This document shows, in pieces, positions 1 through 5,174 of a stretch of DNA of 5,830 bases. Both the position numbers and the translations under genes were made by a program. The first letter of the stretch is position 1; each line of letters starts with the position of its first letter. This stretch comes from Sedimenticola sp. Lineage in GTDB: Bacteria; Pseudomonadota; Gammaproteobacteria; Chromatiales; Chromatiaceae. Location: positions 1 through 5,830 of the forward strand of contig JAPHUG010000069.1 in assembly GCA_026197195.1 (NCBI GenBank), read 5' to 3'. The notes below the pieces were generated by a model. That model was given only the letters and a program-made list of their open reading frames with translations, made no database searches and was not told the origin of the DNA.

Positions 1-366
1 ATTCACCTCCGTGGTTACGCACAAAAGAACCCCAAGCAGGAGTATAAGCGCGAGGCTTATGAGATGTTCTCCAACATGCTGGATAACATCAAGCAAGAGA
101 TTGTTACCGTGCTGACCAAGGTTCAGATTCAGCCGCAAGAAGCAATGGCCATACCCCAGCCTGAGCAGCCGATGGATGATATTCAGTTCCAGCATGAAAC
201 GTTTGGTGGATTTGGGGATCAGGAAGAGGCTGATCAGCCAGCTGCGGGTGAGGGTGATGAGGCCCATCAGCCCTTTGTGCGTTCTGATCGAAAGGTGGGC
301 CGTAATGAACCCTGTCCTTGCGGTTCAGGTAAAAAGTACAAGCAGTGTCACGGTCGAATTGAATAA
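1..366 (+). CDS. secA: SecA preprotein translocase ATPase, C-terminal fragment
   Basis: SecA is the cytoplasmic ATPase that drives unfolded preproteins through the SecYEG channel. Only the last 121 codons are present; the reading frame is open from base 1, so the gene begins outside the window, and the ATG at 64 is internal. The first residues ([20 protein letters not shown]) match the very conserved end of the helical wing/scaffold region. Next comes a poorly conserved linker rich in Gln, Pro, Glu and Asp (about residues 45-95). The tail is [22 protein letters not shown], the C-terminal zinc-binding domain that contacts SecB and ribosomes; its ligands are C105, C107, C116 and H117 of the fragment. 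The gene ends with TAA and is followed 28 bases later by argJ on the same strand. In E. coli mutT directly follows secA, so the neighbourhood agrees. Identification is essentially certain; ATPase motifs cannot be checked here. Confidence 0.98.
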   Translation: MHLRGYAQKNPKQEYKREAYEMFSNMLDNIKQEIVTVLTKVQIQPQEAMAIPQPEQPMDDIQFQHETFGGFGDQEEADQPAAGEGDEAHQPFVRSDRKVGRNEPCPCGSGKKYKQCHGRIE

Positions 367-394
367 CTTGACCTTTTTAGGGTGACGACAAGAG

Positions 395-1621
395 ATGGTT
401 GAGACAGCGTCGGAAAGCGAAACATTAGTATTTAATCCCGTTCCGGGTATACGCTTGGGGGCTACGTCAGCAGGTATCAAGTACCGTGATCGTAATGATC
501 TGGTCATTATCGAATTGGCTGAAGGCGGAAGTTGCGCCGCTGTGTTCACCCAGAATGCCTTCTGTGCGGCGCCTGTAACGATTGCCAGAGAGCATCTCAC
601 CAAGGCCATGCCGCGCTATCTCCTGATCAATTCAGGTAATGCCAATGCGGGGACCGGTGAAACCGGTTTGCGTGCCGCACTTGAGACTTGTAAGGCCGTT
701 GCGGCAAACCGGGGTTGTGCGGTCAATCAGGTCCTTCCCTTCTCAACCGGTGTCATTGGCGAGTTGTTGCCGGTGGATAAAGTGGCCGTGGCCGTTCCTG
801 ATGCGCTGACCTCTCTGACAGAGCAAGGCTGGGCGTCTGCGGCTCGGGCTATTATGACGACTGACACCGTGCCAAAGATGGCCACACGCCAGATAGAGCT
901 GTCCGGAAAAACTGTCACGATCACAGGCATTGCCAAAGGCTCTGGAATGATCCGTCCCGACATGGCGACCATGTTGGCCTATATTGCTACGGATGCCCTG
1001 GTCGACAAACACCTGCTTCAGCGCTGTCTGGAGCAGGCTGTTCAGCCCTCGTTTAACTCCATCACCGTTGATGGAGACACATCGACCAATGATGCCTGTG
1101 TTTTAATGGCCTCCGGGGTAAGTGAGTCTTCACCTATTACCGATGCTCACTCAGACGCCTATGTGGCTTTCTGCGAAGCTGTAGAGTCCGTTTGCATGTC
1201 TCTGGCTCGCGCTATCGTGTTAGATGGAGAGGGTGCAACCAAGCTGGTTGAGGTGAGGGTAGAGGGGGCTGAGTCCGAATCGGAAGCCAGGGATGTGGCG
1301 TATACTATTGCCCACTCTCCGCTGGTCAAGACCGCGTTGTTTGCTTCTGATCCAAACTGGGGAAGAATTCTTGCGGCGGTGGGTCGTGCAGGTCTGGAAG
1401 ATCTTGCGATAGAGGGGATCAGGATATGGCTGGATGATGTCTGTATTGTACGTGACGGTGGTCGCGCGGATGACTATACCGAGGCGGCCGGTCAGCGGGT
1501 GATGTCGCAGGATGCTTTGACCATCCGGGTTGATCTGGGGCGTGGACAGTCAGAGACCCGGGTACTGACCTGCGATCTCTCCTATGACTACGTCAAGATC
1601 AATGCTGAGTATCGTTCTTAA
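395..1621 (+). CDS. argJ: Glutamate N-acetyltransferase / amino-acid acetyltransferase ArgJ
   Basis: ArgJ moves the acetyl group from N-acetylornithine to glutamate, recycling acetyl in cytoplasmic arginine synthesis; some members also make N-acetylglutamate from acetyl-CoA. At 408 residues it has the usual family length. Family signatures run in order: GIRLGATSAGIKYRDRNDL (18-36), CAAVFTQNAFCAAPV (47-61), RYLLINSGNANAGTG (74-88), the oxyanion-hole stretch FSTGVIGE (116-123), IMTTDT (153-158), KGSGMIRPDMATMLAYIATD (181-200), and the end DYVKINAEYRS. The precursor is known to cut itself before a Thr that becomes the catalytic nucleophile; here that is A191/T192, with the Thr codon at 968-970. 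All these core residues are present, so the enzyme should be active. The ATG at 395 gives the family's usual short N-terminal lead; the upstream sequence (AGGGTGAC, then AAGAG) is only a modest ribosome site. Whether it is mono- or bifunctional cannot be told from sequence. It probably shares a transcript with secA; I see no clear arginine-repressor site in the gap. Confidence 0.97.
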   Translation: MVETASESETLVFNPVPGIRLGATSAGIKYRDRNDLVIIELAEGGSCAAVFTQNAFCAAPVTIAREHLTKAMPRYLLINSGNANAGTGETGLRAALETCKAVAANRGCAVNQVLPFSTGVIGELLPVDKVAVAVPDALTSLTEQGWASAARAIMTTDTVPKMATRQIELSGKTVTITGIAKGSGMIRPDMATMLAYIATDALVDKHLLQRCLEQAVQPSFNSITVDGDTSTNDACVLMASGVSESSPITDAHSDAYVAFCEAVESVCMSLARAIVLDGEGATKLVEVRVEGAESESEARDVAYTIAHSPLVKTALFASDPNWGRILAAVGRAGLEDLAIEGIRIWLDDVCIVRDGGRADDYTEAAGQRVMSQDALTIRVDLGRGQSETRVLTCDLSYDYVKINAEYRS

Positions 1622-1658
1622 CGCTTTTACTTTCACATCAACTAAGTAAGTCTTAACT

Positions 1659-2603
1659 ATGTTGCCGATCCATGTAGCTGTAGGGGTCATACAGGATAGT
1701 GAAGGAAGGATTCTATTGTCACGACGCCCTGATCATGTCCATCAGGGTGGTCTTTGGGAATTTCCTGGTGGTAAGGTTGAGCGCCGGGAAGATCTCTCCC
1801 AGGCGTTGAGGCGCGAAATTCGTGAAGAGCTGGGCATTGAGGTGCTGACGCACCAGCCGCTCATCACCGTTACCCACAACTACCCCGATAAACAGGTCAA
1901 GCTCGATGTCCATCGGATAGTGAAGTATGCCGGCCGGCCGATGGGTATGGAGGGTCAGCCGCTTGAATGGGTGGCTATTGAGCAACTTTCCGATTACCCC
2001 ATGCCTGCGGCTGATCAGCCTATCTGTAATGCGCTGAAGCTTCCCGATAGTTACTTGATAACGGGCGATGACCCTGCGGATGAAGCGGCCTTTCTGGGGC
2101 GCCTGGAGGCCTCTCTGAATCAGGGTGTCAGGCTTGTGCAGTTGCGGGCCCCCGGACTGACAAGCGAAGCCTACGGGCGACTGGCCTCAGTGGTCTATCC
2201 GCTCTGTCAACGTTATGGGGCAACTTTACTGGCCAATGTTCCCGTGGAGCAGGTCGAGGTGGTAGAAGCGGATGGTTATCATCTATCGAGTCAGCAGCTT
2301 CTCTCCCTCTCCGAGCGCCCTATAGCTGAAGACAAATGGCTGTCGGCCTCCTGCCATAACCCACAAGAACTGCAGCATGCAGGCAGGGTTGGTGCCGATT
2401 TTGTGGTGCTGTCTCCGGTGTTGACAACAACAAGCCATCCCGGTGCTGAGCCGATTGGCTGGGAACGTTTCTCAGACCTGATACAACACGCCAATTTTCC
2501 GGTGTACGCCCTTGGCGGCATGGAAACTTCAATGATTCAGCAGGCGCAGGCGTCTGGCGCCCAGGGAATTGCGGCCATCCGTGCGCTTTGGTGTGAACGT
2601 TAG
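1659..2603 (+). CDS. mutT: Fused MutT-type Nudix hydrolase and ThiE/TenI-like barrel protein
   Basis: Residues 1-130 form a MutT domain, which in E. coli hydrolyses 8-oxo-dGTP to stop A:T to C:G mutation. The Nudix box is complete: G38, E44, R52-E53, E56-E57, G59-I60. R23, F35 and E98 sit exactly as in E. coli MutT, but the base-reading positions 78 and 119 are Lys and Asp instead of Arg and Asn. Residues 131-314 form a thiamine phosphate synthase/TenI-like beta-alpha barrel: VQLRAP (160-165), ADGYHL (204-209), SASCH (229-233), GADFVVLSPV (245-254), YALGGM (283-288), GIAAIRAL (303-310). Several ThiE catalytic positions are replaced: the Lys of QLREK is Pro165, the metal Asp of the ND motif is Val194, the second metal Asp is Gln213, and the Lys of PTxTK is His260. 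This fusion is known in other gammaproteobacteria and is often called 'Nudix family hydrolase' or bifunctional. I expect Nudix activity but doubt thiamine phosphate synthase activity. The ATG follows a weak purine stretch (AAGTAAG), 37 bases after argJ. Confidence 0.93.
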   Translation: MLPIHVAVGVIQDSEGRILLSRRPDHVHQGGLWEFPGGKVERREDLSQALRREIREELGIEVLTHQPLITVTHNYPDKQVKLDVHRIVKYAGRPMGMEGQPLEWVAIEQLSDYPMPAADQPICNALKLPDSYLITGDDPADEAAFLGRLEASLNQGVRLVQLRAPGLTSEAYGRLASVVYPLCQRYGATLLANVPVEQVEVVEADGYHLSSQQLLSLSERPIAEDKWLSASCHNPQELQHAGRVGADFVVLSPVLTTTSHPGAEPIGWERFSDLIQHANFPVYALGGMETSMIQQAQASGAQGIAAIRALWCER

Positions 2604-2785
2604 TGCAGCTCCTCATCCGGTGGCAGGTAGCTTTTTGTAGCTGACTTGTCCGGGATACGGTGCTTCTCTTCAAACCAGTCGCCCAAATCGATCAGTCTGC
2701 ACCTTTCGCAACAAAAAGGTCTGGATTCCGGTTTTGAATCCCAGTCGAAAGGCTTTCTGCAGGTGGGGCATTTTACGGATTTCAA
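2600..2785 (-). CDS. yacG: YacG small zinc-binding protein, DNA gyrase inhibitor family
   Basis: YacG is a small cytoplasmic zinc protein; the E. coli member binds GyrB and blocks gyrase from binding DNA. This copy has 61 residues against about 65 in E. coli. The zinc ligands are C6, C9, C25 and C29 in the pattern CPTC-x15-CCERC, followed by the family stretch RLIDLGDWFEEKHRIP (30-45). The tail is short and acidic (PPDEELH), as in the family. The start codon is TTG at 2785: no in-frame ATG exists between it and the first zinc cysteine, and a good ribosome site (AGGAG, 2796-2792) lies 6 bases upstream. The gene starts 13 bases after the zapD stop, so the two are most likely co-transcribed, and its stop overlaps the stop of the convergent mutT fusion. 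Identification is firm; gyrase inhibition is inferred from the family. Confidence 0.95.
   Translation of the reverse strand: MKSVKCPTCRKPFDWDSKPESRPFCCERCRLIDLGDWFEEKHRIPDKSATKSYLPPDEELH
2607..2636 (+). terminator. Weak candidate intrinsic terminator for secA-argJ-mutT
   Basis: Just after the mutT stop, AGCTCCT (2607-2613) can pair with AGGTAGCT (2625-2632), giving seven base pairs with one bulged T and an 11-base loop, followed by a short T run that ends at 2636. The element lies inside the 3' end of yacG on the other strand. The stem is short, bulged and only partly GC-rich, so it may be chance; the position is right for ending the + strand transcript. Confidence 0.3.
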
Positions 2786-2791
2786 ACCTGG

Positions 2792-2796
2792 CTCCT
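2792..2796 (-). promoter_or_regulatory. Ribosome binding site that fixes the yacG TTG start
   Basis: Read on the - strand, AGGAG lies 6 bases before the TTG at 2785. It sits in the 13-base space between zapD and yacG, just after the zapD stop (TAG, 2801-2799). It is the clearest Shine-Dalgarno sequence seen at any start in the window and supports TTG as the true start. Confidence 0.7.
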
Positions 2797-2798
2797 GC

Positions 2799-3578
2799 CT
2801 AGAGTATGCAACAGTTTAGAAAGAAGGTGGTGTCCTGCTTGGTCTGACTGGCCCGCTCCATCTGGGATGGCTCGAGAAAGCGAATGGTAAAACGGTGTTT
2901 TCCGCCGCTGATTTCAGCATAGAGGTTACTCTCGCGCGGCAGGCCCACCCGAATAAGCTGAGCCGGGGTCTGTGAATCCAGACTCTGCTGAAAGAAACCG
3001 CCGGGAGCGATTTCGCGGGTCGGGGTGGTACTCCCCCTTATAAGAGAGAGTAGTAACATAACCGCCGCATGAACGGTATCCAGTGTCTCTCGCCACGCCA
3101 CAATCTGTTCCTGGCGAAACTCAAACGGCTGCTGCAGCCAGAAGTGATACAGCGGAAGATCGAAGGCACAACTTCCGCCCGGAATGCTGCTTCGTTGCGT
3201 GACACTCTTAAGAAACTCATTTTCTCTGAGTTCTTGCCCTAATTGTCCGCTATGTTGCTGAAGTTTAGTGGAAATTCCTGTCAGCTCACGAAGGATTTGA
3301 TCCAGTCGCTCCTCGTTGACTTCCGGGTTTTTACGCACGGCAACCAGCTTGTCCTGATGTCTTTTCAGCTCTTTGATGAGGTCGGTTTTGATATCGGCCC
3401 GCGAGAAAATGGCCACCATATCCATCAGGCTGCTGATGGCCGCCCTGCTATCCCAGGTGCTGGACTGAGGAATATGAAAATCGACTTGGCGAAACAGATG
3501 CTCCAGACGTAAAAAGGTCCGGGTTTTCTCATTGAGCGGATGCTCATAGATGATCTTGTCTGAAGCGGCTGGCTGCAT
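2799..3578 (-). CDS. zapD: Cell division protein ZapD (FtsZ-ring bundling factor)
   Basis: ZapD (formerly YacF) is a cytoplasmic dimer that cross-links FtsZ protofilaments through the FtsZ C-terminal tail and stabilises the division ring. At 259 residues it is slightly longer than the E. coli protein (247). Family hallmarks are the N-terminal YEHPLNEKTRTFLRLEHLF (11-29), a mostly alpha-helical, charged middle (about 45-125) including DLIKELKRHQDKL, the signature SIPGGSCAFDLP (131-142) followed by HFWL, and a C-terminal beta-rich part with EISGGKHRFTIRFL. The ATG at 3578 gives a lead of about ten residues before EHPLNEK, a few more than E. coli; the ribosome site before it is weak and no better in-frame ATG is visible. 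It follows coaE after a 98-base gap holding a likely promoter and lies 13 bases before yacG; coaE-zapD-yacG order is common in gammaproteobacteria. Confidence 0.96.
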   Translation of the reverse strand: MQPAASDKIIYEHPLNEKTRTFLRLEHLFRQVDFHIPQSSTWDSRAAISSLMDMVAIFSRADIKTDLIKELKRHQDKLVAVRKNPEVNEERLDQILRELTGISTKLQQHSGQLGQELRENEFLKSVTQRSSIPGGSCAFDLPLYHFWLQQPFEFRQEQIVAWRETLDTVHAAVMLLLSLIRGSTTPTREIAPGGFFQQSLDSQTPAQLIRVGLPRESNLYAEISGGKHRFTIRFLEPSQMERASQTKQDTTFFLNCCIL

Positions 3579-3629
3579 GTTTCTGATGTGTTTTGATGGT
3601 TCGGTCTGGTGGCCCTTTTCAAGGCCGTG

Positions 3630-3650
3630 TAATGCAAGTTAATCGCATTA
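3630..3650. repeat. Inverted repeat over the zapD -10 box and start site
   Basis: TAATGC (3630-3635) and GCATTA (3645-3650) form a 6-9-6 inverted repeat. The right arm shares four bases with the presumed -10 box, and the repeat covers the predicted transcription start. It might act as an operator or form a small hairpin at the 5' end of the zapD message; it lacks a T run on either side, so a terminator is unlikely. Functional meaning is speculative. Confidence 0.3.
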
Positions 3651-3675
3651 TACCGATATTGATCAATATAAGCTT
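3647..3675 (-). promoter_or_regulatory. Candidate sigma-70 promoter for zapD-yacG
   Basis: On the - strand a perfect -10 hexamer TATAAT occupies 3652-3647 in the 98-base coaE-zapD gap. At 17-base spacing the -35 position (3675-3670) reads AAGCTT, a poor match, so the promoter would be weak or need an activator. Transcription would start near 3640, leaving an untranslated leader of about 60 bases before zapD. This is inference from sequence only; read-through from coaE is also possible. Confidence 0.4.
3656..3669. repeat. Perfect 14-bp palindrome upstream of the zapD -10 box
   Basis: ATATTGATCAATAT is its own reverse complement, centred on a GATC (3661-3664). It lies between the presumed -35 and -10 elements of the zapD promoter, a typical place for a repressor operator. 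It does not fit FNR/CRP-type sites, whose half-sites TTGAT/ATCAA are separated by four bases. The regulator, if any, is unknown; AT-rich palindromes of this length can arise by chance. Confidence 0.4.
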
Positions 3676-3676
3676 G

Positions 3677-4270
3677 TCAGTTGGAAAGTTTAAGGTATTT
3701 CTGATGCAGTGCCTTAACCTGTGGTAGCAGATCACTCAATTGACCACTGTTATCAATAACGTCATCGGCGGCTGCCAGTCGGCTATTTCGGTCAATTTGG
3801 GAGGCGATGATAGCCCTTGTTTGTTCTTCTGAGGCTTCATCCCGTTGTGTTACGCGACTGATCTGTACTTCAGGTGTACAGTCGACCACTAATACCCTAT
3901 CAACGGTTTTATCCTGCCCTGTTTCCAGCAGTAGTGGTATAGAAAAGATCACATAAGGCGCTACCATCATATCCAGCTGCCTACGCATCTCGGCCCGAAT
4001 TCTGGGGTGTAGTATTGCTTCCAGCTGGGTCTTGGCAGAAGGGTTGGAAAAAATATGCTCCCGCAGCCAGCCGCGATTAAGAGAGCCATCTGTCTCTAGT
4101 GCGTTTTTGCCGAATTTTGTGGCGATCTCCTCTAAAGCCGGTTGCCCCGGTAGCACCACTTCACGGGCTACGATGTCGGCATCAATAATGGGCACCCCCA
4201 ATGTTGAGAAGCAGTCTGTAACCGCTGTTTTACCGCAACCGATCCCCCCCGTCAGGCCAATGACAAACAC
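3677..4270 (-). CDS. coaE: Dephospho-CoA kinase CoaE
   Basis: CoaE phosphorylates the 3'-OH of the ribose of dephospho-CoA with ATP, the last step of coenzyme A synthesis, in the cytoplasm. The 197 residues match the family length of about 200. Visible motifs: P-loop GGIGCGKT (8-15), IIDADIVAREVV (28-39) with the conserved substrate/metal Asp residues D30 and D32, DGSLNRGWLREHIF (61-74), LHPRI (87-91), IPLLLETG (111-118), RVLVVDC (125-131) and the lid-type stretch QISRVTQRD (136-144). The start is GTG at 4270 and is forced: the pilD TAA lies in the same frame just one codon (GCC) upstream, and the protein begins only a few residues before the P-loop. A ribosome site would have to lie in the end of pilD, where only weak matches (GCAGG) are seen, so translation may depend on coupling to pilD. 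The pilD-coaE pairing is typical of pilus-bearing gammaproteobacteria. Confidence 0.97.
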   Translation of the reverse strand: MFVIGLTGGIGCGKTAVTDCFSTLGVPIIDADIVAREVVLPGQPALEEIATKFGKNALETDGSLNRGWLREHIFSNPSAKTQLEAILHPRIRAEMRRQLDMMVAPYVIFSIPLLLETGQDKTVDRVLVVDCTPEVQISRVTQRDEASEEQTRAIIASQIDRNSRLAAADDVIDNSGQLSDLLPQVKALHQKYLKLSN

Positions 4271-4273
4271 GGC

Positions 4274-5152
4274 TTAGGCCAGACCTGCCCATTGTAGATA
4301 GGCGGCATTGATCTGTTCACCCCAAATCATACTGATCCAGCCGGCGGCGGCGAGATAGGGCCCAAAGGGAATGGGAATATTGCGATCTCGACCCCGTACC
4401 AGGATCAGCGTGATACCGACAACAGCGCCAACCACAGAAGAGAGCAGGATGATCTGAATCAGGGATTGCCAACCAAACCAGGCCCCAAATAAGCCCAGAA
4501 GTTTGAAGTCACCATAGCCCATGCCCTCTTTACCAGTGAGCAGTTTAAATAATTGAAACACACTCCATAAGGAGAGGTAGCCTGCAGCGGCACCGATAAT
4601 AGCGGAGTGGCTGTCTGTGAAAATGGAAAACAGGCTTAAAAGTAACCCAAGCCAGAGCATCGGTAACACAATGGAGTCGGGTAACAGCTGGTGATCAAAG
4701 TCGATTAAGGTCAACGCAATCAGCGACCAGGTGAGAACCAGGGCGGCACCCGCCTGCCAACTGAAGCCAAAATGCAGGGCTACGGCCAGTGAGAGCAGGC
4801 CGGTGGCCAGCTCAACAATTGGGTAACGCATGGAGATCGGCTGCTTACAGTCAGAGCAGCGTCCCTTCAGCAGTAGCCAGCTGATGATGGGAATATTCTC
4901 CCATGCTCGAATCTTATGACCACAATGCGGACAGCTGGAAGCAGGGCGACTGAGTGTAAATGGAGCGGCATCCTGAGTCGCTTGTTCATCAGTGCCAAAC
5001 AGCTCACTGCACTGCTGTTTCCAGTCGGCCTCCATCATTTTGGGGAGCCGGTAGGCGACGACGTTGAGGAAGCTGCCTACAAAAAGTCCCAGTAGTGTGC
5101 AAAGAAGAGTAAAGAGTGCCGTGTTATGTTGTAGTGCGTCTATGAAATTCAT
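4274..5152 (-). CDS. pilD: Prepilin peptidase / N-methyltransferase PilD
   Basis: PilD is the inner-membrane aspartic protease that cuts the leader from type IV prepilins and type II pseudopilins and methylates the new N-terminal residue. At 292 residues it has the usual full-length size. The N-terminal membrane segment (about 12-34) leads into the conserved FVGSFLNVVAYRLPKMME. A cytoplasmic loop carries two zinc-type pairs, C74-x2-C77 and C99-x2-C102, as in the methylase-competent class. The catalytic aspartates are D151 in LIDFDHQLLPD and D215 in GMGYGDFKLLG. Further hydrophobic segments lie near 112-128, 134-150, 158-178, 183-202, 230-252 and 263-277. The ATG at 5152 is 22 bases after the pilC stop, and no Shine-Dalgarno-like purine run is visible in that gap. 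Its place between pilC and coaE supports the pilus role; it may also serve a type II secretion system encoded elsewhere. Confidence 0.97.
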   Translation of the reverse strand: MNFIDALQHNTALFTLLCTLLGLFVGSFLNVVAYRLPKMMEADWKQQCSELFGTDEQATQDAAPFTLSRPASSCPHCGHKIRAWENIPIISWLLLKGRCSDCKQPISMRYPIVELATGLLSLAVALHFGFSWQAGAALVLTWSLIALTLIDFDHQLLPDSIVLPMLWLGLLLSLFSIFTDSHSAIIGAAAGYLSLWSVFQLFKLLTGKEGMGYGDFKLLGLFGAWFGWQSLIQIILLSSVVGAVVGITLILVRGRDRNIPIPFGPYLAAAGWISMIWGEQINAAYLQWAGLA

Positions 5153-5174
5153 TAAGTGATAAATAGCAAGGTGG

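Noticed and set aside
64..366. Separate 100-residue zinc protein starting at ATG 64
   Set aside because: The frame is open from base 1 and the preceding residues are the conserved SecA sequence, so this ATG is internal to secA.
368..396. TTGACC after the secA stop as a -35 box for an argJ promoter
   Set aside because: At 16-18 base spacing there is no acceptable -10 hexamer, and the argJ start codon lies immediately there.
2320..2673. 117-residue - strand open frame spanning the mutT end and yacG
   Set aside because: It overlaps two firmly identified genes in another frame, has low-complexity composition and no family signature.
3243..3512. 89-residue + strand open frame inside zapD
   Set aside because: It is antisense to a well-conserved zapD, shows no recognisable domain and has no clear ribosome site; it is a shadow of the real gene.
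3612..3627. Hairpin with GGCC arms in the coaE-zapD gap as a coaE terminator
   Set aside because: The stem is short with mismatches and there is no T run after it on the - strand.
3656..3669. FNR or CRP binding site in the 14-bp palindrome
   Set aside because: The half-sites TTGAT and ATCAA overlap in the GATC centre instead of being separated by the spacer these regulators need.
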